In this document: piece after piece, positions 9,820 through 17,561 of the stretch
How positions within the stretch are numbered: the stretch's first letter is position 1
Layout of the letters: every line of letters begins with the position of its first letter
From: a virus
Strand: one strand, 5' to 3'
Length of the DNA: 45,688 nucleotides
Virus record (IMG/VR): IMGVR_UViG_3300021090_000042
Coordinates: 1-45,688 of that record
Position numbers and translations under genes: made by a program
The notes under the pieces: model-generated
Database searches by the model: none
What the model saw: only the letters and a program-made list of their open reading frames with translations
What the model was told of the DNA's origin: nothing

Positions 9820-10029
9820 TCAAAAGTCTCGTGTTGGAAATTGTTTCTGCAAATATGGTCTTATTAATTTTAAGAAATCATCTTTAATTGGCTGTTCTCT
9901 TACAATGATAAGTTTATGTCCATTATGAATAAGATGGTGAAAGTAAAACTCATTCTTATTTGAAGACATATGTTCTTGTGGAGGAATTGTTGCATCCAAA
10001 ACGTGTCCTAACTCTGATTTTATATTCAT
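9820..10029 (-). CDS. Unknown small protein
   Basis: This is a 69-residue protein with several His residues (FYFHHLIHNGH). A longer frame opens at 10065, but the ATG at 10029 forms an ATGA overlap with the upstream stop, the arrangement used throughout this block, so I chose it. No family recognised. Confidence 0.55.
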   Translation of the reverse strand: MNIKSELGHVLDATIPPQEHMSSNKNEFYFHHLIHNGHKLIIVREQPIKDDFLKLIRPYLQKQFPTRDF

Positions 10030-10271
10030 GCAGGTATCCTTATTGGTGTAAACTGCACAGTCCAATTATTATTTTTGCATTTTGCTTCTATATTCTCTAT
10101 TGTTATTAGAACATTTCGATAGAAGTGATTATCAAAAATAGGAGCAATTTGAGTAATTTTATAATTATCATCTTTAATATACTTTAAAACCATCCCTCCA
10201 CAGAACTTTTTGCCAGCAAATTCACCTTGCATGTATACAAGAAGTTGTTGATCTTTAGGAGTAAATTCCAT
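10026..10271 (-). CDS. Unknown small protein
   Basis: This 81-residue protein has a predicted mixed alpha/beta composition and begins MEFTPKDQQLLVYMQGEF. It overlaps the glycosyltransferase-like gene upstream by 17 bases and the next gene downstream by ATGA, so it belongs to the same translational chain. No domain recognised. Its place next to sugar-transfer genes may or may not be meaningful. Confidence 0.55.
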   Translation of the reverse strand: MEFTPKDQQLLVYMQGEFAGKKFCGGMVLKYIKDDNYKITQIAPIFDNHFYRNVLITIENIEAKCKNNNWTVQFTPIRIPA

Positions 10272-11199
10272 ACATCTCTTTCATCACAATCTCTCTTGCT
10301 TTTCCCTCTACAATCTCTTTTAGCAAGAATTGATTGTTTGCAAGACTTAAAAGCCAGTTTTCCCTAATTTCCCTAGATGGTCTCCACGGATTTTCAATCA
10401 TATCTAAATTCTCAAGCCTCAATGAAATAGGAGCTGCCGCAGCAAATTGTGAACAAAATGCTGGAATACCTGCGACGGCCCCATCGGTAGAAACATTAGA
10501 AGTATAAGCAACAACTGCATGAGCACCAGACAAATGAGCCATAAGAGGAACTTCATTTCCTTTTCTTCTTATAATGATTTCTCGTTTTGTGTGCTCTTTT
10601 AATTTTATAAGAACTTGAGTTTCCCAGTTTGATAAACCGAAAACTTGTGAGACTGCATCAGATGATGGAGGAATAAGTAAGATATATTTCTTAGAATTTG
10701 TTTCTCTCCAGCCATCATATACTTGAAGTCCCTTAACACATAATGCAATCAGTTTCGAGTCATCTTGATTCTTTGAAATCCAATTCATTTGATAAGCATT
10801 AGGAACGATTCTAAGTCGCCAAGTATCAATATCTGTAAGATGAGGCTTAGCAAGCAAATAGCCAGCATCAATAAAAAGATAGGGTTCACGTCTTGCATGT
10901 TGGATATTGTAGATCTGTTGAAAAACCCTAAGTGATCCATATTGAAGTCCTGTAACAATATGTGTATATCCTTGCCCAAAGTAAATTTGTCCTCTTGATG
11001 CAGGAACCCAAGCTCCATGATTCTTAATATCAAAGCCTTTGAAGATTTGAAGAGAAATTGATGCAAATTTTTCACGGACATAATATTGTAAAAATTTAGG
11101 TTCTTGCTGAAGTTGTTGATTTTGACTCAATGTATGCTCGTAATTTATTTGCAATCTTAATTCTTTCGATGTCTGTTTTATTATACATTTCAGTATCAA
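10255..11199 (-). CDS. Putative GT-B-type glycosyltransferase
   Basis: The frame holds up to 314 residues. The C-terminal half carries a donor-domain-like pattern: AHAVVAYTSNVSTDGAVAG (about 230-250), then IPAF.S.FAAAAPISL, then NPWRPSREIRENWLLSLANNQF. This resembles the 'known location in time, same address each visit' pattern of capsule/CMP-sugar type GT-B enzymes often seen in phages. The likely role is transfer of a sugar to a virion, DNA or envelope acceptor, but donor and acceptor are unknown. The start is uncertain. The outermost start is a TTG at 11199 that overlaps the previous gene by 104 bases, and TTG 11130 would shorten the overlap to 35. No strong ribosome site decides it. It is one of three clustered glycosyltransferase genes. 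Confidence 0.55.
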   Translation of the reverse strand: MILKCIIKQTSKELRLQINYEHTLSQNQQLQQEPKFLQYYVREKFASISLQIFKGFDIKNHGAWVPASRGQIYFGQGYTHIVTGLQYGSLRVFQQIYNIQHARREPYLFIDAGYLLAKPHLTDIDTWRLRIVPNAYQMNWISKNQDDSKLIALCVKGLQVYDGWRETNSKKYILLIPPSSDAVSQVFGLSNWETQVLIKLKEHTKREIIIRRKGNEVPLMAHLSGAHAVVAYTSNVSTDGAVAGIPAFCSQFAAAAPISLRLENLDMIENPWRPSREIRENWLLSLANNQFLLKEIVEGKAREIVMKEMYGIYS

Positions 11200-11842
11200 A
11201 TTGTGAGACTGAAGAATTACCTATTGGATAACGAACTGCTTGATATGTTTCATCAGTTTTTGCTTTACCATATTTGAAATGCATGTGTTCAACTGTAACA
11301 TATTTAAGCCATGAAAGTCTATTAATTCGTTTTGCAATATCCTCAACCCAAGCATCAACACAAAAGTGACGAAAGTAAGGAGGACAAATATTACCTAAAA
11401 GGTGTATCCAATCACTGTGCAAGATAAAATGCTCACATTTCTCACGATTCATTCCATTATTGCAATAAGCAACTAAGATATTATCTGGAACTTTATCCCA
11501 AAGAAGATTGATTTCTGTATTCCATCCTATTGTTCTAAAGATAACATCATCTCCTAGTGCAAACATAAGATCACCTGAAGCAATTGTTGTTGCCATTCTA
11601 TTAAGATGCTCAGGAGCTGACATCTGCTTTGTTGATATATGATACGCAATATTAAGAGTAAGATCAGCTTCTTCTAAGGTTTTTATATAAGTAGAATATG
11701 CAGGATCATCTTCATCTAAACCAACACAGAACTGTAAAGGTTCAAGTGTTTTATCAGATGTTCCCCAAGCAGATGCCATCATTTCAATGAGGCGTTCTGG
11801 CCGACCTCTTGATGGAATGAGCAGGCTAATTTGTCTATCCAT
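11096..11842 (-). CDS. GT-A-type (family 2-like) glycosyltransferase
   Basis: This 248-residue protein starts with SLLIPSRGRPERL, the usual first strand and loop of a GT-A nucleotide-sugar domain. It carries GDDVIF near residues 97-102 in the place of the metal-binding DxD motif. A conserved-looking acidic segment (DAWVEDIAKR, about 163-172) may hold the catalytic base. It acts in the cytoplasm, using a nucleotide sugar to modify an unknown acceptor. It overlaps the GT9-like gene upstream by 8 bases, so both are probably translated together. No membrane segment is present, so the acceptor is likely soluble (virion protein, DNA or a sugar precursor). Confidence 0.7.
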   Translation of the reverse strand: MDRQISLLIPSRGRPERLIEMMASAWGTSDKTLEPLQFCVGLDEDDPAYSTYIKTLEEADLTLNIAYHISTKQMSAPEHLNRMATTIASGDLMFALGDDVIFRTIGWNTEINLLWDKVPDNILVAYCNNGMNREKCEHFILHSDWIHLLGNICPPYFRHFCVDAWVEDIAKRINRLSWLKYVTVEHMHFKYGKAKTDETYQAVRYPIGNSSVSQFDTEMYNKTDIERIKIANKLRAYIESKSTTSART

Positions 11843-12650
11843 ATTTCTTCTCCAAAATCTTTAAGGTTTCATAAACAACTTTCTCGGGTGTAATTGAATT
11901 CATTGCCTTACGACAATGTGAACATGGAATAAGATTGCCACAAAATACTTTTGTGCCTGTAAGATTTGTATGAATTGGGTATCCTGTAATTTTTGGATCT
12001 ATATACCCTCCAAATATAACAATTCCAGGAGTTCCTAATGCAGCAGCAGCATGATGAAAGCCACCTTCATGTGAGATAATCATATCTGCTACAGAGATAT
12101 AAGCAAATATTTCACGAATTGAATGAACTGTATGTATATTACTAGTTAAGTTTAGTTTTGAATAAAAATGATTTAATTGAATTGTGCGTATGTTATTTTT
12201 ATCTAATTGTTTTGTTAAATGTTGCCAATTATGCTTTCCCCAATTCTTATTTTCTTGAAGATGTCCTTTAATTGTTGGTTCAATGAGAATAATTGGATTA
12301 CCATAACCTTTTTGAAAATTCTTTGCAAGTTCGTACTCTTTTTCTGAAAGAAAAATTTCACCAGGTTCTATATCCCATTCTTTCCATACATAGAATTGAT
12401 GATGTTTGGATTTTTCATAATCAATGTAGTGACGGCCTCCACCATTTCCAGAAGATAATGTATAATAGTTTTTATCAAAATTTGGCCTATGTCCAAGTAG
12501 CTCTTTTTTGTTTAAAATGTATGGATTATTTTCCCAAGCAACACTCCAACGCATTAAGCCTTTTGAGTTAACAATAACGTGAGGAATAGGATTTTCTCTT
12601 CTATTCTTTTTGACAAGAGCTGTTACCATTATTTCATCACCTAATCCCAC
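11835..12650 (-). CDS. GT9 (heptosyltransferase-like) glycosyltransferase
   Basis: This 271-residue protein begins VGLGDEIMVTALVK, the GxGDxxm loop typical of ADP-heptose:LPS heptosyltransferases. It later has KNWGKHNWQHLTKQL and a donor site, HEGGFHHAAAALGTPGIVIFGG (GG..H.A.A.G.P...fg). A CxHC..C-like cluster follows near the C-terminus. The frame could open at 12698, but a GTG at 12650 has a perfect AGGAG five bases before it, so I take that start. It overlaps the cupin gene by 10 bases. Known family role: heptose transfer to lipopolysaccharide core. In a lytic phage the acceptor is unknown. It could alter the host surface against superinfection or decorate the virion. Confidence 0.72.
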   Translation of the reverse strand: MGLGDEIMVTALVKKNRRENPIPHVIVNSKGLMRWSVAWENNPYILNKKELLGHRPNFDKNYYTLSSGNGGGRHYIDYEKSKHHQFYVWKEWDIEPGEIFLSEKEYELAKNFQKGYGNPIILIEPTIKGHLQENKNWGKHNWQHLTKQLDKNNIRTIQLNHFYSKLNLTSNIHTVHSIREIFAYISVADMIISHEGGFHHAAAALGTPGIVIFGGYIDPKITGYPIHTNLTGTKVFCGNLIPCSHCRKAMNSITPEKVVYETLKILEKKYG

Positions 12651-13120
12651 ACTTTCTCCTTTGCTTTTTGAAAACCTGTTGCTCTTAAAAAGCCCCATTC
12701 TCTAAATGGGGTAGAATGCCAAAACAAAAGCCAAGTTTCTGGTTCATTGATCTCCATAATTGTATGCCAAGAATACTCACCAAAGTGATTAAAACGATCA
12801 ATATTTTTGTAGAAATAGTAGCCACGAATAATATTGATAACTTCAGGTGATATATATTCAATCTTGCGTTTTTGAAAACCAAATTCAAGACGACGTTCAA
12901 TGTAAGAACCATTAAGGATAAGAGAATAAGCAGATTGCCAAGGATAATTATGAAGATCACGATCTGCATCTGCAAAAAGTATACGATGCAAGTAGTAAGT
13001 ATAACCAAATATACGAAAAAGATAAAAGCGTTCAAGATAGGGAGTGTTGTTGAAGAGAATCTGTTTACAAGGCCGGCCACGAGCAATTAGCTTGAGGATT
13101 GGTAGGGAAAGAATGTTCAT
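12641..13120 (-). CDS. Cupin-fold protein of a common phage family
   Basis: This 159-residue protein follows the phage cupin pattern: PYLERFYLF, then HRILFADADRDLHNYPW with ILNGSYIERR, and a C-terminal ETWLLFWHSTPFREWGF. The RDLH.hPW segment is the usual metal-side strand of this RmlC-like family. A dioxygenase or sugar-epimerase-like role is possible, but the reaction is not established. It stands right next to GT9 and two other glycosyltransferases, so a nucleotide-sugar step is a fair guess. The codons for the REWGF motif also form a small hairpin followed by five T on the coding strand (12686-12711). It overlaps its upstream neighbour by ATGA. Confidence 0.6.
   Translation of the reverse strand: MNILSLPILKLIARGRPCKQILFNNTPYLERFYLFRIFGYTYYLHRILFADADRDLHNYPWQSAYSLILNGSYIERRLEFGFQKRKIEYISPEVINIIRGYYFYKNIDRFNHFGEYSWHTIMEINEPETWLLFWHSTPFREWGFLRATGFQKAKEKVWD
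12686..12711 (-). other. Terminator-like hairpin inside the cupin gene
   Basis: On the leftward strand CCCCATT pairs with AATGGGG (7 bp, loop of 5) and is followed at once by CTTTTTA. It lies about 40 bases before the GT9 start. Since the stem encodes a conserved-looking motif it could be chance, but it has the form of a weak intrinsic terminator or pause ahead of the sugar cassette. Confidence 0.35.
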
Positions 13121-13455
13121 ATTTTTGTCAAAATAAAATGGCCATCTTTTTTATTAATAGCAATATTTTCTGGATTTAATTGGTGTTTTTCTACTTTGCG
13201 TATTAAAGCTCTTGCTTCATGCAAAACTAATGCCATTCGTAAATGATGTATAATTTGTTCATTTCCAATCCAAGATAATTGATTTTCTAAAAACTGAACT
13301 CTACTAATTAAAACTCTAAGTAGTTCTTGGTTGGTTGTTCCAGGATGATTATCAAAACCACAATATCGTTTAACAAAGACAATTTTTTGTTTAGATTCAT
13401 CAGGATTATCTAATTGTTCTATCTCGTAATGATGACCCCAATCAAGAACTATCAT
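13117..13455 (-). CDS. Small helical-hairpin phage protein, possibly Acb2/Tad1-like
   Basis: This is a 112-residue protein. After a short beta part (VFVKRYCGFDNH) comes PGTTNQELLRVLISRVQFLENQ, then NEQIIHHLRMALVLHEARALIRK, giving two antiparallel helices. Many phages carry small proteins of the form GTTNEEVL..LIDR...LN....EN...I..L..AL..LE.R. I associate that helical hairpin with the Acb2/Tad1-type domain, whose characterised members bind cyclic nucleotides and block CBASS or Thoeris signalling. The link is by remembered pattern only and could be wrong. The safe call is a conserved phage protein of unknown function. It overlaps both neighbours by ATGA. Confidence 0.45.
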   Translation of the reverse strand: MIVLDWGHHYEIEQLDNPDESKQKIVFVKRYCGFDNHPGTTNQELLRVLISRVQFLENQLSWIGNEQIIHHLRMALVLHEARALIRKVEKHQLNPENIAINKKDGHFILTKI

Positions 13456-14696
13456 GGCATTTCCTCTGGTGTTAGGAAGTCCTTTAATAACATATCATCC
13501 TTCCATCCATTCATTATCTTGGTTAGTGGAACGTATCCACGACGGCCTGCTATCTCTTTGATCTGTATCTTTTCAGCAGCTTCAAGATTTCTAAGTATCT
13601 CTGCCAATTCTTCAAACTTATTAAGATTTGTATCTACTTGTTTCCAAATTTCTCTAACTGTTGCCGGCCTTTTATTCCTTGTAAGATTTATTTTAATGAA
13701 TTCAATAATTGCATTTGCAACATCTGAGTGTTTTCCTTTACCAAATTGTCCTAGTGCTTTTCCCATTCTTTGTTCCGTTGCGTGTAATAAAGTATTAGCT
13801 TGTAATACATGTGAATCTCGAATTTCCAATGAATAATCCATAGCAGCAAAAACAATGCAAAGCTTAAGGATATGGTCAAAACGTCTGGTGTTATAATGAT
13901 TAAAACGAAAATCATCAAGGTAAGAGTATTCTTTATAAACCCTATCCAATAAAGTTCTTGCAGAATTTGATATGGTAATTTCGCCATGTAAATCCTCTTG
14001 TATTTTCTTTAATAAAGACTCCATTTCCAATTTAGCTTGTTGTGAGACAGGCTTTGGAAATGTAATCTGTTTACCAGTAGGCTCACCATGCACAAATACA
14101 ATTCTGGATGTTCCACCTTGTCCTATTGCTTCTATTGGAAGTGCTTGTGCTATTGATTGTTGATTGGCCGCCGCAATAAGATTAACGGTTGGGGCATAGA
14201 CGTATATTGATTTTCCGTGGAGTTTTGGGTGCTTGTATTCGTCCAGGTTGTCCCAAAGGTTTGTAAGTAGAACAATGAATGATATGTTGGCTGTTCCAAT
14301 GAAGTCTTGGAACTCTGCTGCCATAACATATATTTCTGAGGGAGTTTCAAAGTTAAGTCTTTCAAAGTCTATTCCATCAATTGATTCTGGCTGATTAAGA
14401 AGCTGCATTTCTGCAATGAATCGTTCTGCTGATAGACGATCTGGTGCAAGTTTTGCAAATTCAATTCCTTTAAGTAGATTTCTGGCTGGTTTTAATGCTG
14501 TTCCTTTTCTAGCTCCTGGATTGCCTTCCAGCATAACATACATATTAGGGTAAACACGAGAATGTCCAAAAGGAAAAAAGACATTTCTTCCGAGAATAGC
14601 AGCCACGATAGATATTGCACACCAGCGATGATATATATAAGGAGCCTCTGTTTCACCAATGTAGTTGAAGTATTTCTTGTAGAATTCGACGGCCAT
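13452..14696 (-). CDS. DUF3987-type P-loop ATPase (putative replication helicase)
   Basis: This 414-residue protein has a P-loop, EGNPGARKGTAL (K64), and a Walker B-like strand with DFIGTA and WDNLDEYKH after it. APTVNLIAAANQQSI resembles a sensor strand, and the C-terminal half is helical and winged-helix-like (RPATVREIWKQV). DUF3987 proteins are usually the C-terminal helicase-like half of primase-helicases or stand alone in phages. No primase or Toprim domain is seen in this gene. It directly follows the DNA polymerase gene (16 bases), which fits a replication role. The ATG at 14696 has only a weak ribosome site. The first codons, ATG GCC GTC, contain a GACGGCC motif. Confidence 0.65.
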   Translation of the reverse strand: MAVEFYKKYFNYIGETEAPYIYHRWCAISIVAAILGRNVFFPFGHSRVYPNMYVMLEGNPGARKGTALKPARNLLKGIEFAKLAPDRLSAERFIAEMQLLNQPESIDGIDFERLNFETPSEIYVMAAEFQDFIGTANISFIVLLTNLWDNLDEYKHPKLHGKSIYVYAPTVNLIAAANQQSIAQALPIEAIGQGGTSRIVFVHGEPTGKQITFPKPVSQQAKLEMESLLKKIQEDLHGEITISNSARTLLDRVYKEYSYLDDFRFNHYNTRRFDHILKLCIVFAAMDYSLEIRDSHVLQANTLLHATEQRMGKALGQFGKGKHSDVANAIIEFIKINLTRNKRPATVREIWKQVDTNLNKFEELAEILRNLEAAEKIQIKEIAGRRGYVPLTKIMNGWKDDMLLKDFLTPEEMP

Positions 14697-14712
14697 ATTT
14701 GCTTTGTCGATT

Positions 14713-16998
14713 CTACTGGTCTTTTATTTGTTTCCACGATTGTCCGTATTTATAGTCAACAGGGATAGTAAGAACTTGTCCTCTTACGTTAACAGGATTA
14801 TCCATGCATTGGAGGACACGAATCTTAAATTCTTCTCGTCTTTCTGGTGGATATTGAAACATGATAGCATCATGAATCTGATTTTTTAAGCGAAATGCTC
14901 CATGCTCTTGAAGAACAATATCACGATACATTCGCCAAAAACCTTTATTCAAAATGCTTACACTTAGATTTTGTGGTTCATGTGCAACTGCTGCTCGAAG
15001 AACTCCGTGATCTTCTATTATGTTTCCAAAGAAATGTCTTGTATAGCCCAAGACTGAAACAAGTCTATGTGATCGTAATACTTCTCTTCTTATCTCTTTC
15101 CAATGTTCTTGTACTTCTGGAAATCCTACATGATACCTAGAAATAAGCCAATTTACAAAAGCTTTAACATCAACAATGTTTTTTCCTAACATTGCTCCAA
15201 TTTCATATACTTTTTTAATTCCAATTCTATTAATAAATACTTCCCATCCTCCAAGATAATTTGCTTGGTGAACTATATGCTTCAGAGCTGAGTTACGAAG
15301 TTCCTTTGATACTTTTTCATAAGGAATTCCAAAGAATAATGGGCCAAGAGATTTATAGAAATCACGATCTTGATTTTCAATTGCTGTTTGCATCTTTCGA
15401 CAGCCAGATAGGAAAGCAACACATCTTGCTTCTGACTTGTTATTATCTGCCTCTGCCATTTCGTAGTTTAAATCAGCAACTAAAAAAGATTTTGTAGAAC
15501 TATCTGTTGGTTGATTCTGAATTTGCATACCATAAGAAATTGCTTTACCTTTTTCATAATTTATTTCACGAAAGTTACTTTGCTTGCTTGAGAACCGGCC
15601 TGTATCCGTTGTAAAGGGAGACATTGAATATAAGAGACGATCTGATTCATCTGGCATCCTATATTGTAAAAAGTCAAAGTAAGTTGAAATTGCTTTTACT
15701 TCTTCTCTATATGAAACTATGTCATCTATAATACGTGCAAGCAATGGATGTTGTGGTGCAATTTTGTTCTGTAAAATTTTCTTGTCTGTGGATTTCTTAA
15801 TTTCATATTTACCAGTTTCCTTATTTTTAATTTGGATAGATTTTGCACCGATAATATCGTATAAAAAAACGGCCACTTGTGTACTTGAGTTTGGATTGAA
15901 GTTCTGATTTGCGGCCATTGTTTTGAGAGTATGTGATCTTTTATTAAGTTCTTCTTCGCTTTCCTTTCGTGCTTTAAGCCTCTCATTTTCATCAATTTTG
16001 ATACCTTCAAAGGCACAATAGATACATGGATAACATAACTTAAAAAGGCGCTGATAATTCGCAATTGCATAAGATGGATATCCTTCCTGAATCATGTTGA
16101 GAAAAATACGAGCAGGATACCATGAATCTTTTGCACAGTATCCCCAGTATCCACGTATTTCTTTGTTCTTTTTACTTAAAGCATCTTCAAGTTTCCAATA
16201 GTAGTAGTCATAGCAATGAAGAGATGCTGCAAATGCTAAATTCTTTTCTAATTCTGCATATTGTGCATGAAGAAGACCCATTGCATCAAGAACCCAATTA
16301 TTAGGTTCTGAGTTATATTTGATAAGATATTGGCAGTCATAGTTTCCATTGTAGAACATCTTGGGGACTTCATTTGCACAAATTGTTTGCATTGTTTGGA
16401 TTGCATCTGCATATTGGCTTTGTGTTGGCCAATGATCTAATCCAAAATCAATAAAGGGAATTACATAAGTTATTGTTGTAAGTTGTTCTGTAACTCCTGT
16501 AAATGCAATGCAAGTAATGCGAGAATGACCATCAGTTTCTATGTCACCTGAGATAAAAAGACATTCAGAGAGGACAAATGCCGCTTTGAATAGATCTTCT
16601 TGTGTCTCACATACCTTGAACTTGAGTTGAATTGGTGGCCGGCCAAGTTCCCTAAACTTCTTAACATCATTTTCAAGTAAGAAATGTCCATACGTCAAGG
16701 TATGTAGTTGTTCTAATGGAGCACAGATAATTGCTGGAATAGAAAAATTCAAGCGACTCCCTCGGAAAGTTGAGAGAGTCGCTTGCGTTTTAACTGGAAC
16801 TTGAACACAGTTTTTTAATGTTCCTTCATTGCATAGAAGGATACCCTGAGAGTTTGATTTCTTTGCTGCATTTAGAAGTTCTGAGATTCCAAATGATTCT
16901 GAGGAAGCTTTTGCAGAGATTCCATATTTCTTAAGCAATCCTGCAACTATGGGGAGCTGTCCTTTTTCCTTCGGATCATAGTTGACTAGGATTTGCAT
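14713..16998 (-). CDS. Family A DNA polymerase with 3'-5' exonuclease
   Basis: This 761-residue protein copies the phage genome. Exonuclease motifs are present: GDIET (D152, E154), YNGNYD (N219, D221) and YCAKDSWY (D291). Polymerase motifs follow: TGRFSS (about 466-471), motif A ADNNKSEAR (D518, E523, R525), and motif B with R568, K573 and Y581 in LKHIVHQANYLGG. Motif C is QIHDAIMF, with D710 present but Ala where most relatives have Glu (HDE). There is no 5'-3' exonuclease domain, as in T7-type polymerases. The first 130 residues are not recognised. A 13-bp hairpin with a T tract sits inside the gene about 70 codons from the start and may tune expression. The next gene upstream encodes a DUF6378-like protein. 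Confidence 0.92.
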   Translation of the reverse strand: MQILVNYDPKEKGQLPIVAGLLKKYGISAKASSESFGISELLNAAKKSNSQGILLCNEGTLKNCVQVPVKTQATLSTFRGSRLNFSIPAIICAPLEQLHTLTYGHFLLENDVKKFRELGRPPIQLKFKVCETQEDLFKAAFVLSECLFISGDIETDGHSRITCIAFTGVTEQLTTITYVIPFIDFGLDHWPTQSQYADAIQTMQTICANEVPKMFYNGNYDCQYLIKYNSEPNNWVLDAMGLLHAQYAELEKNLAFAASLHCYDYYYWKLEDALSKKNKEIRGYWGYCAKDSWYPARIFLNMIQEGYPSYAIANYQRLFKLCYPCIYCAFEGIKIDENERLKARKESEEELNKRSHTLKTMAANQNFNPNSSTQVAVFLYDIIGAKSIQIKNKETGKYEIKKSTDKKILQNKIAPQHPLLARIIDDIVSYREEVKAISTYFDFLQYRMPDESDRLLYSMSPFTTDTGRFSSKQSNFREINYEKGKAISYGMQIQNQPTDSSTKSFLVADLNYEMAEADNNKSEARCVAFLSGCRKMQTAIENQDRDFYKSLGPLFFGIPYEKVSKELRNSALKHIVHQANYLGGWEVFINRIGIKKVYEIGAMLGKNIVDVKAFVNWLISRYHVGFPEVQEHWKEIRREVLRSHRLVSVLGYTRHFFGNIIEDHGVLRAAVAHEPQNLSVSILNKGFWRMYRDIVLQEHGAFRLKNQIHDAIMFQYPPERREEFKIRVLQCMDNPVNVRGQVLTIPVDYKYGQSWKQIKDQ
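16743..16784 (-). other. Intragenic terminator-like hairpin in the polymerase gene
   Basis: Arms 16751-16763 and 16772-16784 pair over 13 positions (one G-T pair) around an 8-base loop. On the leftward strand the stem is followed by GAATTTTT. The stem sits at codons about 72-83 and uses codons rare in this genome (GCG, CTC, CGA, GGG, CGC). This suggests the fold itself is selected, perhaps as an attenuator limiting polymerase synthesis. On the rightward strand the same stem is followed by GCGTTTT. Confidence 0.5.
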
Positions 16999-17007
16999 TT
17001 TGTCTTT

Positions 17008-17457
17008 CTATTTGTTCTTCAGAACTCTTTCAATACAACCAGCGTATCCTGCAATGTCTATGACACTATCTATATGTTCTTGATTTGTTGCACCACGAGC
17101 AATTTTTTGAAGGATATTGAGATAGGCAATGTCAATGTTGTTAATTTGGAAAACAGCAGCAGAGCCAGATACTCCCGGCCTTACAAGAATTGCTTTGAAA
17201 TAAGCATTCCAAAGATTTGCAATGTTGTTAAAGTTTTCTGTTGGATGACGATAATGCTTATTGCGCTCACCATAGATAAGGGATTCAGCTTCTTGAAGAA
17301 TTGTAGAAGGAACACGACGTTGAAGTTTGCGACGATTTGGTGCACTAACATGTATATGAAGTGGGCCTTCATTTTTGTCTTTAGTATAATACTCTGTATT
17401 TGCAGTGGGATCATTGAGAAGCTCTTTTCTTCTTTGTTGATGTCCTTTTCTTTTCAT
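17008..17457 (-). CDS. DUF6378-like protein
   Basis: The first 50 residues of this 149-residue protein are basic. The conserved part follows as TILQEAESLIYGERNKHYRHPTENFNNIANLW, then DIAYLNILQKIARGA, then HIDSVIDIAGYAGCIE. That is the DUF6378 pattern, common in phages near replication genes and all-helical. Some authors relate it to MazG-like nucleotide pyrophosphatases, but this is not settled. The ATG at 17457 has AGGAAGG just upstream. It is the first gene after a probable terminator on this strand and is followed by the polymerase 9 bases on. Confidence 0.7.
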   Translation of the reverse strand: MKRKGHQQRRKELLNDPTANTEYYTKDKNEGPLHIHVSAPNRRKLQRRVPSTILQEAESLIYGERNKHYRHPTENFNNIANLWNAYFKAILVRPGVSGSAAVFQINNIDIAYLNILQKIARGATNQEHIDSVIDIAGYAGCIERVLKNK

Positions 17458-17469
17458 CTGCCTTCCTGT

Positions 17470-17529
17470 AAAAAAATAAGGGGCAACATCATATCTTGCT
17501 AATATAACACATAATACAATGTGCCCCTT
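17470..17529 (-). terminator. Probable intrinsic terminator or attenuator within the early block
   Basis: On the leftward strand AAGGGGCACAT (17529-17519) pairs with ATGTTGCCCCTT (17489-17478), with one bulged base, and is followed by A then seven T. The loop is long (about 29 bases) and AT-rich, which weakens the call. It lies between the putative ssDNA-binding gene and the DUF6378/polymerase genes, so it would partly separate the two halves of the block. Confidence 0.5.
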
Positions 17530-17561
17530 TGATTCACTGATTCGTTATCTTATACTTATTA

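Noticed and set aside
12650-12698. Extra 16 N-terminal residues for the GT9-like protein
   Set aside because: The GTG at 12650 has a perfect AGGAG at 5 bases and starts the family's GxGDE motif; the extension only overlaps the cupin gene.
14713-16998. T7-like lineage with its own RNA polymerase
   Set aside because: The polymerase is a DNA polymerase with exonuclease motifs, and no single-subunit RNA polymerase frame exists in the window.
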